A stretch of DNA of 64,000 bases from Stramonita haemastoma (Eukaryota; Mollusca; Gastropoda; Neogastropoda; Muricidae), in contig CM060335.1 of NCBI GenBank assembly GCA_030674155.1, positions 46,040,502-46,104,501 of the forward strand, given 5' to 3'. The position numbers were made by a program, and so were the translations under genes. Shown piece by piece: positions 32,565-44,598 of the stretch (its first letter is position 1; each line of letters opens with the position of its first letter). Under the pieces are notes generated by a model. That model was not told the origin of the DNA, searched no databases, and saw only the letters and a program-made list of their open reading frames with translations.

Positions 32565-33427
32565 TTAATGTGTTTAGGTTATTGGATTTTGAATCATCAT
32601 TGCTAACAACGTTAGTAGAAAGTTTATGAAGTGATTTTTGAGTTGTACAGCAGTAACGTCTTCGATTACATTTGATTTGGAAGATGATTGTTTGTTTGTT
32701 ATTTGATTAATGGCCCTCCAAATAATTTTTTAGTTTTGTTTGGAAGATAGTAAATCTTGGAAATATTTCTTTTTTTCTCGACGTTTCTGTGGGTTTATGG
32801 CGTTTCGTAATCTTTTTGACTCTTTATGATATTTATGGGTTGTTGTTGTTTTTAATAAATATCTCTAGGGTAGCATGTTTCTTCTAGTTCTTTTGTGAGC
32901 CAAGGCGGTTTGGGGACATGTTTGACCCTTATGGTTTTAAGTGGAGCATGTTTATTGTAAATTTCAGTGAAAGTTTTTATCCAAAACTCAATGGCCAAGT
33001 CTGGATCAGTAATGTTGAATGTTTCTGAGAGCATTAGTTCGAGAAGGAAAAAGTGTTCATTAAATTTTGCAAAAGGAACGAATGTTATGTTTTTGTGGCC
33101 AGGTTTGGGAATTTTTGTTCCTTTTTTTGATCATGTAGTAGATACGGGTAGTGATCGCTGCAGTTATAGACAGGAACACATGTTTCTATGATGTTTTTAG
33201 GATTTGATACGCAGATGTGATCAATGATTGTGCTTGAGTTTGGTGTGACTCTCGTGGGTAAACTAACTAGTTGGTAAAGGTCGAATGAATTAGTAATTTG
33301 CGTCCATGCATTATTTACTTTTATTAGATCGATATTAAAATCACCTAGTAGTATTACTTCCCTGGATTCTAATAAGACTACATTCATCATTGTGTCAAAC
33401 TGGTCTATCCATTTTTTTCTTTCTGCT

Positions 33428-33430
<3 letters not shown>
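32565..33430 (-). pseudogene. LINE endonuclease C-terminal half and linker
   Basis: On the minus strand 33430-33085 reads KKWIDQFDTMMN, EVILLGDFNIDLIKV (GDFN motif), VSLPTRVTPNSSTIIDHICV and NIIETCVPVYNCSDHYP (SDH motif). These are the second half of an AP-type endonuclease of Jockey/CR1-like elements. The next frame (33034-32852) gives FTEIYNKHAPLKTIRVK and PKPPWLTKEL, the linker before RT. Broken traces continue to about 32565. The first half of the endonuclease and all of RT are missing. A (CA)n tract replaces the upstream part. Confidence 0.75.

Positions 33431-33516
<86 letters not shown>
33430..33516. repeat. (CA)n microsatellite inside LINE remains
   Basis: Perfect CA run at the point where the endonuclease N-terminus should be. 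Confidence 0.97.
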
Positions 33517-33521
<5 letters not shown>

Positions 33522-33620
33522 GGAAAGATGGAAAACACCTGGTTTCTCCTAGTAATATTCTGGGTGTGGGCTGGGGATGGCCCACTAAGGCCTTACTTTC
33601 TCTATAGATGAATGGGATGC

Positions 33621-33863
33621 CTAATGAAGGGCCAGTTGGATGGTATTCAGCAGGCTCTCCAGCAGTTTCTGTGTGTCTTGTGAATGAGTGGTGCTGGGGA
33701 GGCCCCGGGCATTGTTGGTTCTGGCTGCAGGAAGTGGTGGAAAGTGCTCCTCAAAGTCCCGCCAAGTGGACCTGTTACCTGTAGGCCTATCAGGTACACT
33801 ATTGGCAGGCCTTTTGGTTCCAGGTGTCGGGAGTAACACTTCGCTGTTGCTGCAGTGAGACAT
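33621..33863 (-). pseudogene. Possible ORF1 C-terminal tail of the same LINE
   Basis: 80 codons (SHCSNSEVLLPTPGTKRPA to LNTIQLALH), starting 15 bases after the esterase frame ends. It has proline-rich, non-simple composition and no motif. Its position between ORF1 and the endonuclease piece suggests the ORF1 tail or ORF2 leader. Confidence 0.35.
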
Positions 33864-33877
33864 CTGTTAAGTTATAC

Positions 33878-34960
33878 CTAGCTGTGTCCTTTGCATCTGG
33901 CGTTGTCCTTGTTGGTTGGGGTTGGGAGAAGAGGGTTTGGAAGCTGGTATAAGTTGTTCATTATGGCCGCTATACCACTTGCGCTTGGGTGGTAACGGTC
34001 CATGTATTTATACAGGGCTTTCCTGGGTGCCCCACTGTTGGTCTGAAAAGAGGGGGTGTGATCGATGTAATTCACCCTCTCTTTAACACAGACCTTGAAG
34101 AGGCTGGCGTTGGAGTCCCTCACAGATTTGGTGGCATGGTGTCGGCCATAAGGAGGGAGGATGGAAGAGGCTTTTATGCTGGCAAGGGGGAAAGCCTGGC
34201 GTAGTCCTCTGACCACACGTTGCCACCTTGTACAATCAACTGGGCCACTTTGTAAGCAGTTGTTGATGCCAACATGGAAGGTGACTCGTTTGATGTGTGG
34301 AGAAGGAGGAAGGGTGGATAGCCACTTCAGCAGGTGTTGGACGGTCAGCCTGGCACTGACAGGTTTCTCGCTGGTCCGCCATGGGTAGAAGTTCTGTCTC
34401 CAACAGCATTTAAGACAGAATCACCAGTGAGTAACTCTTGGCTGGCAGTGGGGACAGACTTTCTCAGCAGTGCTTCTAAAGGTGTTGGGGGATGGGGTGG
34501 TGGAGGGGATACTTTGGAGTTGACAGAAGAAACTGGATTTTTCATCAGTGTACGTTTGGGTGGGGAGGAGGTGGAGGGGGTTGTTTGGGACTGGGATTTT
34601 GGTCAGGATGTAGGGGTGAAAACTTGTTATTAGAGGGGATTGTGGAGATAATTTCTTCATGTATTGGGGTGTCTGATATGTCAGAGAGGGATTCACTTAG
34701 GAGAATTTTGGAGGTGGTTGTTTGTTCGTTGGTGTGTAGACTTTGGAGTGGAGGTGACTGAATGATTGTTGGAGTTTGGTGGGTATGATGTAGTAGGGGG
34801 AGGGGGAAAATGTGTGGAGAAGGAGGAAGGGTGGATAGCCACTTCAGCAGGTGTTGGACAGTCAGGCCTGGCACCGACAGGTTTCTCGCGCGCTGGTCTG
34901 CCATCAAAAATCGGAAAAAAGTTACAGGAAAAAGGTCACAATGGTGGTGACATCTTCCCA
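33878..34960 (-). pseudogene. LINE ORF1 with SGNH/GDSL esterase blocks
   Basis: Three minus-strand frames together show an ORF1 protein. A proline-rich N-terminal linker (PSPKQPPPPPPHPNVH, SPPPPHPPTPLEALL) leads to ELLTGDSVLNAV, the block I GDS. RNLSVPGLTVQHLL follows, then RVTFHVGINNC (block III, G-x-N) and YMDRYHPSASG (block V, D-x-x-H). SGNH-type esterase domains are known in ORF1 of CR1/L2-like LINEs. Frameshifts lie near 34548 and near 34352; the latter is a single base lost relative to the duplicate at 34811-34902. The protein would bind element RNA; here it is broken. With the endonuclease piece at 32565-33430 it may be one mosaic LINE. Confidence 0.65.
34297..34902. repeat. Dispersed direct repeat of about 90 bp within ORF1
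   Basis: 34297-34386 and 34811-34902 are near identical ('gtgtggagaaggaggaaggg', 'agccacttcagcaggtgttg'). Both encode the same piece of the esterase region. The second lies upstream (in element sense) of the linker, so the ORF1 here is a chimera or carries a duplication. Confidence 0.8.
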
Positions 34961-35365
34961 AGCTATACATTTAAAGCTATAAGCTATACCGCGAACAGTA
35001 GAGTGATTCCAGAAAGAAGAGGCCACTGTCCGCACAATCATGCAGCAAGGTGTTGTGGGCAATCCACCGGCCAAGCAAGTCCAGCGATCATACGTGCGGA
35101 TGCAGGAGCGACTGCCAAATCTCTGTATTAAAGTGGGGATGGGGGGTAGTCTGTCGAGGATTTTGTGAGTTCTGATTCAGGAACAGAGACCTGAATTCGA
35201 CTTTCCTCAAGGAGTGACAGAGCTGTGGATGTAGCTATTTTACAAAAAAAGGTGTGTGTTGTGTTGTGTTGTTGTTGGTTGTACAGGAGGAGCGGGTGAG
35301 AGAGAGTCGAGTGAGGAGGAGTTGATAAGGGAAGGAGAGAGGAGAGCAGAGATTGATTGATTGAT
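34961..35365. other. Unassigned sequence
   Basis: May include the 5' leader of the LINE above. No clear boundary, ORF or repeat. Confidence 0.35.
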
Positions 35366-36360
<995 letters not shown>

Positions 36361-36709
36361 GCTATTAACATTGGTTTTAATTGATGCATATGAGTGGGGT
36401 CTGCATATAGCTAGACTGGTATTGTTACAGTTTTAAAATCTTTGACTATCTTGAATCTATGACATTGGCTTTTATCCTGCTCAATGAAATAAATAGTTGT
36501 TGACTTGAACTGGATTTACTTGGCTTGTGTGACTGATGTGATTTTTCAACTCAATGTGTTGGGGACTTTTTCTGTGACATTTCCTACAATGCGTCTATGT
36601 CCCTCAAGTTACATGATGGACCTAAGGTCAATACATAGAGTGATACCACAGCAGCAAATGGACTGACAGGAGAAATAATAAAATACAGGTAGCAAAAAAG
36701 AAGCATGAG
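36361..36709. other. Unassigned sequence
   Basis: No gene or repeat seen. Confidence 0.4.
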
Positions 36710-36711
36710 GA

Positions 36712-37022
36712 GAACTGAGGGAACATAGAGCTGAAGGAACATAGAGCTGAGGAACATAGAGCTGAAGGAACATAGAGCTGAAGGAACATAGAGCTGAAGG
36801 AACATAGAGCTGAGGGAACATAGAGCTGAAGGAACATAGAGCTGAAGGAACATAGAGCTGAGGGAACATAGAGCTGAAGGAACATAGAGCTGAAGGAACA
36901 TAGAGCTGAGGGGAACATAGAGCTGAGGGAACATAGAGCTGAGGGAACATAGAGCTGAAGGAACATGAGCTGAGACTAGAGCTGAGGGAACATAGAGCTG
37001 AGGGAACATAGAGCTGAGGGGA
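36712..37022 (+). repeat. VNTR, 16-bp unit
   Basis: About 19 copies of GGAACATAGAGCTGA(A/G), with a few shortened units near 36960. Because 16 is not a multiple of three, the minus-strand ORFs cycle through frames (YVPSALCSFSSMFLQL). Confidence 0.95.
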
Positions 37023-37570
37023 CTAGCACCATGAAACATATAGTTTGACATGCAAAGTAGAGCTTCAAGGGACAGAGATATGGAACTCCAGTCCTCCTGT
37101 GTTCGATTTGTCATCTGTCCATCGGCAACAATGCAACTCTTCCAACAGAGAAGACTGGAACATTTCACAAGTGTCACTGTGTTTGTGGATGGTTTATTGT
37201 TCTCATCGACAATGGGCTAGATCATTCATTAATGTGTGCTGTTTTAACTAATGTCGCGTTTATTTGACTGGGCCTGGTTTTGTTATTCAGAAAGAGTGGC
37301 ATTTCTTTTTAGATGCAAGTATGTTTTGATCGTTCCGTTGATACTATGCTGGCCTGGTTTTTTCATCAAATGGACTACATTTTGGTCATTTTCGTGCTAA
37401 GAAAAGTTGATGAATTAAAGCAACGATTTTGGCTATTGAGAAAAATAGTTGTGATTCAAACGATTTAGGCCTACAAAAAATAGATAAACATTCTTTTTAG
37501 GCAATTTTGGGTTGTCTGTGATGTCCGTTATTTGTTTTTAGACGCATTATTCAGTCTGTTATGGGGTTTT
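37023..37570. other. Unassigned sequence
   Basis: Single-copy-looking sequence; no gene supported. Confidence 0.4.
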
Positions 37571-37815
37571 TTCTTAGGATTATGGAATAAGCACTAATGT
37601 GCTTTTTTACATCAGTCCCCGTGTGTACGCAGTTTTTAAAATCTTGTCATCTGTTCCCACCAGCACAAAATAGCCTACTCTTATGAAAAGCAGAACAGGG
37701 TTTAACCAGATGATGTGCATGGGTTGGCACACGGGGCCTCAGTTTAAAGTCCCATCGAAAGACTTCTGGGGGAGAGTGGAGTCAGCAGATGTTAACTCCA
37801 AGGGAAAAATACGGG
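37571..37815 (-). mobile_element. SINE S1, head missing
   Basis: 'attatggaataagcactaat' through the core to 'agcagatgttaactccaag'. Confidence 0.8.
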
Positions 37816-37829
37816 AATGAACTATGTGT

Positions 37830-38255
37830 TTAAACGTGTTATTCAGTGTCTATTACATAATGTGTACAGACGTGTTATCTAGTGTGTGTTATATAATGTG
37901 TACAGATGTGTTATCCAGTGTGTGTTATATAATGTGTACATATGTGTTATCCAGTGTATGTTATATAATGTGTACATATGTGTTATCCAGTGTGTTATAT
38001 AATATGTACATATGTGTTATCAAGTGCGTTATATAATGTGTCCAGATGTGTTATCCAGTGTGTGTTATATAATGTGTACAGATGTGTTATCCCGTGTGTT
38101 ATATAATGTGTACAGATGTGTTATCCAGTGTATATAATGTGTACAGACGTGTTATCCAGTGTGTGTTATCCAGACGTGTTATCCATTGTCTGTTATATAA
38201 TGTGTACAGACGTGTTATCCAGTGTGTGTTATATAATGTGTACAGACGTGTTATC
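37830..38255 (+). repeat. 36-bp minisatellite, left part
   Basis: Units of 'gtgttatccagtgtgtgtta' + 'tataatgtgtacagac', about 11 copies, with shortened units lacking 'gtgtgtta'. Interrupted at 38256 by a Gypsy LTR and resumed at 40102. Confidence 0.95.
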
Positions 38256-38689
38256 TGTAATAAATCTTATTCTTTTATCGTATGATTTTATATCACTACT
38301 AGGTTGGGTTCTTATTATAAGTTTACTGCCTTAAAGTGAAAACACATATAGGGATGTGAACAGACTAACAGACAACTCGATGGGATATAATATAGTTTTA
38401 TTCAGAGACTCGTGTACATAGATGTATACATGAACAAGGCCTATCTCAAAGTGCGGGAAAGTCAGTCTCGCTTCCAGGCACTGGTCGGACAGTTCCCACG
38501 CCACGCGCTTGCAGGCGAATGGTGCCAGAATGAATGAGGTCAAGGTCATAGGCTGCATGCGTTAGTTTTAGGTTTTAGGCGAGTGAAGGGGATGGACAGT
38601 AAGGGAGGGGGTAGATCAAGATGGGGATCCTTGTTGGCTTAGGGGTACTGTCCTTCAGTCTTTATTATGCTAGTATTAATAATACTTCA
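38256..38689 (-). repeat. 3' LTR, 434 bp
   Basis: TG...CA ends, preceded in sense direction by the polypurine tract. It matches the solo LTR at 28066-28487. Confidence 0.9.
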
Positions 38690-39298
38690 TCCCCCTTCTT
38701 TTATAAAAGAAAATTATAATAAGATTGTTATTTTCTTGTGAAGCTGGTGATGTCCTTTCACAATCAGGTATGCAGACTATCAGCAGTTGTTCCTGGCTAA
38801 TGTCACTGGTGCTTTTGTTTGAGTCAACTTCTTTTGTGCCAGCATTAAAACTTGAAGATGTAAAAGTATCTTGAAAGTATTTGAAGTAGTCTCTTGACAC
38901 GCACAGTTCATGTTCATTTGATTACTACCACATTGAATAACTCATTATTGATATATATGGATAGATATACTTGAGAAACAGAGTTGGATATATATTCAAG
39001 CAAAAAAGATGAGAGGAAGAATGAGGTTAGTAGATTATATAGTTTCACATGCAGTTTACTATTTTCTACAGTCTTTCATTATCATGCATCCGAACAGTAA
39101 ATGTTGGTCCGTGTGTATTTCTTTTGTTTGTGGGTATAATTATGTGCAAGTGTTCGGGATTTCACGATAGAATTGCTTGTATGTATTCACTATCTTTCTC
39201 CGTCCCTTGAAGGAAAATTTTAAAAAAATCAACATGCCTGAATGCACAGTATATCTGATTGTTGCTCATTTGCTTCATCTTTATCATTAGCACAAATT

Positions 39299-39970
39299 TT
39301 AGATCGAGAGTGTTAGATTTAGATTTCCTGAATAAGGCGTTGTGGTGGTTTTGTGTTTCTGTTTGATCGTCGTAGTGTGTGTGTCCGGGGCTGTCTGATT
39401 GTGTTGCCGGTTGTCGTCGTCAGAATGACAGCTGGCGAGGTAGCCGGGGTCCCTGGGGTCGTTGTCCGGGGTGTCGTCTGTCCATGTGACGCGTCGTGGC
39501 TGGCGGCTGGACCGCTGGGTCGGGGTCTGGGTCGTCAGGGCCCGCAGTTGCTGTCTGTTTCGCCGGTACTGTCCTCCATTGGGGGTTTGGACAGTGTAGG
39601 ACCGGGGCTCAGGTCGCTTCTCCGTGACGTTGGCTGGGGACCAGGTGCCGTCCTGGCTTTGGACCAAAACTTTCTGTCCGACATTGAGTGGGGGCAGATC
39701 TTTGGCGCTGCGGTCGTAGTACTCCTTCTGCTTCCGTTGACGGGTCTTCAGGGCTTCTCGCGTCTTCTGGTGTTCCAAAGATATGGAGGGGAGGGACGGG
39801 AGGTTGGACTTATTCAGAGACTCGTGTACATAGATGTATACATGAACAAGGCCTATCTCAAAGTGCGGGAAAGTCAGTCTCGCTTCCAGGCACTGGTCGG
39901 ACAGTTCCCACGCCACGCGCTCGCAGGCGAATGGTGCCAGAATGAATGAGGTCAAGGTCATAGGCTGCAT
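39299..39970 (-). pseudogene. Chimeric ORF: LTR leader fused to integrase C-terminus
   Basis: 224 codons. The first 53 or so residues (MQPMTLTSFILAPFACERV to YVHESLNK) come from LTR sequence. From SNLPSLPSISLEHQ onward it is the C-terminal part of a Gypsy integrase: QRKQKEYYDRSAKDLPPL, NVGQKVLVQSQDGTWSPA, EPRSYTVQTPNGGQYRRNRQ. This is the usual end of pol in these elements, where the domain binds DNA. A charged, low-complexity tail follows. The HHCC and DDE domains are missing. The in-frame fusion is a product of the deletion at 39810, not a normal protein. Confidence 0.8.
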
Positions 39971-40101
39971 GCGTTAGTTTTAGGTTTTAGGCGAGTGAAG
40001 GGGATGGACAGTAAGGGAGGGGGTAGATCAAGATGGGGATCCTTGTTGGCTTAGGGGTACTGTCCTTCAGTCTTTATTATGCTAGTATTAATAATACTTC
40101 A
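39810..40101 (-). repeat. Partial 5' LTR, 292 bp
   Basis: Aligns base for base in length with 38398-38689 of the 3' LTR. The missing 142 bp were removed with the internal region. Confidence 0.88.
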
Positions 40102-41455
40102 GTATGTGTTATATAATGTGTACAGATGTGTTATCCAGTGTATATAATGTGTACAGACGTGTTATCCAGTGTATATAATGAGTACAGACGTGTTATCCAG
40201 TGTATATAATGTTTACAGACGTGTTATCCTGTGTCTGATATATAATGAGTACAGACGTGTTATCCAATGTGTGTTATATAATGTGTACAGACGTGTTATC
40301 CAGTGTGTGTTATATAATGTGTACAGATGTGTTATCCAGTGTATATAATGTGTACAGACGTGTTATCCAGTGTGTGTTATCCAGACGTGTTATCCATTGT
40401 CTGTTATATAATGTGTCCAGATGTGTTATCCAGGGTGTGTTATATAATGTGTACAGATGTGTTATCCAGTGTATATGTGTACAGACGTGTAACAGTGTCT
40501 GTTATATAATGTGTACAGACGTGTTATCCTGTGTATATAATGGGTACGGACGGTGTTTTTCTGTGTCTGTTATATAATGAGTACAGACGTGTTATCCAAT
40601 GTGTGTTATATAAATGTGTACAGGCGTGTTATCCAGTGTCTTGTTATATAATGTGTACAGACGTGTTATCCAGTGTGTACAGATGTGTTATCCAGTGTGT
40701 GTTATATAATGTATACAGACGTGTTATCCAGTGTATATAATGTGTACAGACGTGTTATCCAGTGTATATAATGAGTACAGACGTGTTATCCAGTGTATAT
40801 AATGTTTACAGACGTGTTATCCAGTGTATATGTGTACAGACGTGTTATCCAGTGTATATAATGTGTACATATGTGTTATCCAGTGCGTAATGTGTACAGA
40901 CGTGTTATCCAGTGTATATGTGCACAGACGTGTTGTCCAGTGTATATAATATGTACAGACGTGTTATCCAGTGTATATAATATGTACAGACGTGTTATCC
41001 AGTGTATATGAGCCAGTGTCCCCTAGGTCTATATAATATATTTAGACCTACTACCCGGTGTCTGCATGTATTCGTCATGTAATGTTTTTACACTGTTATT
41101 CAGAATGTATAATTATCATGATGTATTAGGACGAGTTTGTCTACGTATGAATTATTCAGTGTCAATAATATAGAGTTTGTAGACATGTAATTCAGTGTCT
41201 GTTATAATCATAATGTATGTAGACTGTTTAGTGTCTGTGTGTAGTATCCGTAGGTCTGACAATGAGTTCGGCCATTACACAATGTTCTGAGAAACGTTTT
41301 TCAGCATGTGTAATTATTGTAGAATGTGTGTCCGTATTGAGGCATCCTGTATCACAGAGCCTACACGTGTCCAATGTCTGCATTTTCGCTGTCTGTACCG
41401 TAACAAGATGTCTAGATCCGAGGTGCATTTTAGGGGCTGTATATTTTAGAATATT
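40102..41455 (+). repeat. 36-bp minisatellite, right part with decaying edge
   Basis: Regular units to about 41010 ('cagacgtgttatccagtgta'), then increasingly diverged relatives ('gacatgtaattcagtgtctg') to about 41230. After that, unassigned. Confidence 0.85.
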
Positions 41456-41465
41456 TACTTTATAT

Positions 41466-41657
41466 TATTCTATATCGCGGATAATAGAATAAGCACTCTG
41501 TACTTTTTTTTTGTACATCCAGTCACTGTGTGTAAGCAGTTTAGTTAATCTTTTCATCTGATCCCACTGGCACACAATGGCCTAGTCTTACCAATAGCGG
41601 ATCCGGAACAGGTTTTAACGTGTGCATAAGATGTTCTGCGTGTGTTCGCACACGGGT
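41466..41657 (-). mobile_element. SINE S1, head missing
   Basis: 'cggataatagaataagcact' to 'gttctgcgtgtgttcgcaca'. Confidence 0.75.
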
Positions 41658-41764
41658 TTATCATCTTCTGTTCCTACGGACTCAAAACATAGGCCTATAG
41701 TGCGTTTGAGTATGTGTATTCCTCATGCACCTTGCATACGTTTCTTACGTCCACATATCAGCTG

Positions 41765-42000
41765 CCATTCGGATGAGACTATAACACCGAGGCCCCGTGT
41801 GCGAACGCACGCAGAACATCTTGCCCACACTTAAAAAAACCCCGTTCCGCCTTTCGGAAGAACAGGCCATCGTGTGCCGGCAGGAGCGGATAACGAAACT
41901 ATTTATTAAAAAACAAATAAAACAGCATGCACACAGGTGTCGTGTTTAGACACCATCCCCGAGGAAAAATCGGGGAGTTGCGAGTCCCAGGGCGTAGGCT
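41765..42000 (+). mobile_element. SINE family S3
   Basis: 'cggatgagactataacaccg' core, 'ggccatcgtgtgccggcagg', then the S3 3' part 'gtgtcgtgtttagacaccat'. Best-preserved S3 3' end with 3540-3790. Confidence 0.8.
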
Positions 42001-42289
42001 ATATGGCAACGTTCTGGTGGCTCCTGCGACGGTTCTGGAACCCTTCGTATCGGTCATTGCCATCCAATGGATCATTCCAGTGGCGTGAAGGGGGGGGGGG
42101 GGGGGTCTGCTGTATGGGTAACAGCTAGCCCTCCATACACACTTACCCAGGCTTCACGCTTTTAAGACTAGAGTGCAACTCCATAGTCTTCCGAGAATGA
42201 TGGGTGCCTACTACTACTGTATCAGCTGCCGAGTTCCTGTGTCTGTTTTCATGCGTGTAGATCACGGTTCTTTATTTGCTTAGTCCTCA
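42001..42289. other. Unassigned sequence with poly(G)
   Basis: A poly(G) run near 42091-42104; no gene. Confidence 0.4.
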
Positions 42290-42500
42290 GAGCCATGGTA
42301 TGGCAGAATTTTATGCGTAATCCACATGGCCCCTTCTTCTAGAAGGTGGAGTGGGTTGGTTGTGAGCACACAAAATGTTCTGTATGCATTTCCACACAGG
42401 GCCTCCATTCTAGTCACATACACAGGATTTTGATATTGCTCGATTTTCTCGTCAAATGGGAAGGGCAAGGCTGGGAATCGAACGGTAAACCTCTCATTTT
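42290..42500 (-). mobile_element. SINE family S3, reverse
   Basis: 'aaaatgttctgtatgcattt' core complement and 'caaggctgggaatcgaac' (B box) as at 16420-16460. Confidence 0.65.
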
Positions 42501-42602
42501 GTTTGGCAGGTGAACTAGCCTCTTAATGGGGGAATTTCACAAGTCAACATTACATAGATTTTGCTCAATATAAATAGACTTTAGGTTGTGGCTCTAAACT
42601 CT

Positions 42603-43835
42603 ATATTTCCATCCATCCAAAGCCTTTTTATGCCTTCTTGGCATGTAGGGCAGCAAAAAGGTTCTCCACTCCTGCCCGTCTTGGGCCAGTTTCTGAATGG
42701 TTCCCCAGGAGTGTTGGAGGGTCTTCAAGCTCTGTTTCTATTGTCCGACGCCAGGTGTTCTTGGGTCGTCCTCGCCTGCGTTTTCCTTCTGGTGTCCAGT
42801 GTAGGGCTGTTCGGGCGATGTTCCCTTGTTCCCGTCGGCTGATGTCCTGTCCATCTCCATCGTCTTTGCATAATGATGGTGTCTATATTTTCTTGGTTGC
42901 AGCGGGCCAGGAGTTCTTGGTTGGAGATGGTCTCAGGCCAGAAGATGCGCAATATTCTCCCGAGATTCTTCGTGTGGAATGTAGACAGTTTGTTAATGTC
43001 ACTCTCTGTCATCCTCCATGCATTCCGAGCCAAACAGGAGGGTGGAAAGTACGCAGCTCTGATACAGTCTTAGTTTGGTCTTTGTGCTGTATTGGGATGT
43101 CTTCCACACATTGTTCAGATTTCTGTAAGCAGTTCTTACTTTGTTGATGCGGTTTTTGATGCCACTGCTTGCTCCGCCATCATCCTGACAATACTCCCGA
43201 GGTATGTGAACTTTTCAGTTGTTGGCAGATCTTCTCCGTTCACTATGACAGGAGAGGGATTCTGAACGTTTAGTATCATCACCTCTGTCTCCTTCTGGCT
43301 GATTTTTAGGCCTACTTGCTGGGCAAAAGTGTTGAGACGGGATGTGTGAGGAGAGCAGTGCCAGATCGTCAGCAAAATCTAGATCTTAAGTGTTGTGAAT
43401 GGGGTCCATCTGATGCCCCGCGGCTGGTCAGCTGTTGTCTGTCTCATCACACAGTCGATTGTCGGTTGAAGAGCATGCCGACATGGGGCAGCCTTGTCCG
43501 ACGCCGGTCTTTACACTGAAGCTGGTTTCACTGTTTCCTACTTTGCATGTGAAGTTTTTGTAGAAGCTCTTAATGACTTGGACAATCTCCTGCGGTATTC
43601 CATATGCTCGGAGTATGCACCAGAGACTTTTTCGTGTATGCTGTCAAAGGCTTTCCTCAAAGTCTACAAAGTTGATGTGCAGCCGTCTCTGCCATTCCCT
43701 CACTGTTCGAGACACTGTTCGATGATGTTGCGCAGGGTGAAGATCTGATCTGTGCATCCTCTTCCTGGTCGAAAACCTGCCTTTTCTTTACCGAGTTGTT
43801 GGTCCACTGCTTCTGAGATTCGTATAATTATTAAA
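42603..43835 (-). mobile_element. RTE-clade LINE, copy B2 (5'-truncated, frames broken)
   Basis: Colinear with the 3' third of B1 (28604-29830) and ends at the same 3' position with a GGAT-type tail. It stops at 'gagattcgtataattatt'. It retains VKTGVRQGC- and TYLGSIVR-encoding parts in short frames (43375-43136, 43033-42725), broken by several indels, including a deletion near 43345 and in the FADD region. It is flanked by inverted 30-bp sequences (see findings). Confidence 0.88.
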
Positions 43836-43869
43836 ATCTATATTTAAATTGAGCAAAATATATGTAATG

Positions 43870-44598
43870 CGAACTGGGGGGAAAGACCTCAAGCGAGCAT
43901 CTTTTGGTGTTTCCAACTAGTCTGTTTGGAAATTGTCGATGTCTAGAAATTTATTGTCGATGTCTAGATATTAATTTTTTTTTATAGCCTTATCCGTTAT
44001 TCATACCTGTAGTAGACAGTGTATTTCTGACCGCTGTTACTAAATGTACTTGAAGGCTGTATTCACATGTTAATCGTCAATATGCACTTTTCCTGTCAAT
44101 TTTGTTTTTTTAAAGTCTCAAATACAATATGGTAAATGTCCAAATGCAGACGTTTATTATTGTATCCATAGCGTGATGCTTATTCCAGATTTTGTTTTTT
44201 ATTTTCTTATTCTGAATCTTTAGGTAGAAACTTGTATTCAAGGATTTGTTTATATAATGCATTTTAGGTGTCATTCTTTGGATATCTGTGGTATTTTACG
44301 CATGATATCAGTAATTACATGCATGTAGTAATACATGTAACTGCATTTTCCTTTCCTGCAATTTACATATATTTTAAATATTACTTTCAACGAAGTCTTT
44401 TTTTTTCATCTATTTATTTGTACACCCTTCTGTATATGTTCATACTTGCTTTTTTTTTTTTTTGGATGACTGTATTTTAGAATTCTGTATTCATCTGTGC
44501 ACCCATTTCACGTTAACCCTGGATTTAAAAAAAATATTTAGATTATATTTATTTTGGACGTCTGTATTTGAGAAGCCTGTATTCAGATGTCTGTATTA
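43870..44598. other. AT-rich unassigned sequence
   Basis: Scattered 'gtctgtatt' and 'ctgtattcag' strings recall the 36-bp minisatellite edge. No gene. Confidence 0.4.

Larger units (their letters stand above)
38256..40101 (-). mobile_element. Ty3/Gypsy LTR retrotransposon, internally deleted
   Basis: In minus-strand sense: partial 5' LTR (40101-39810), integrase C-terminal coding sequence (about 39809-39299), untranslated sequence, a polypurine tract (AAAAGAAGGGGGA at 38702-38690) and a complete 3' LTR (38689-38256). The primer-binding site, gag, protease, RT, RNase H and most of integrase are gone, through a deletion joining the 5' LTR to integrase. It sits in the 36-bp minisatellite. The outer 5 bases do not match (TTATC versus GTATG). 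Confidence 0.88.

Noticed and set aside
36584..37177. 197-codon minus-strand ORF with repeated YVPSALCS
   Set aside because: It is a by-product of the 16-bp VNTR; the repeat cycles through frames and no other coding feature is present.
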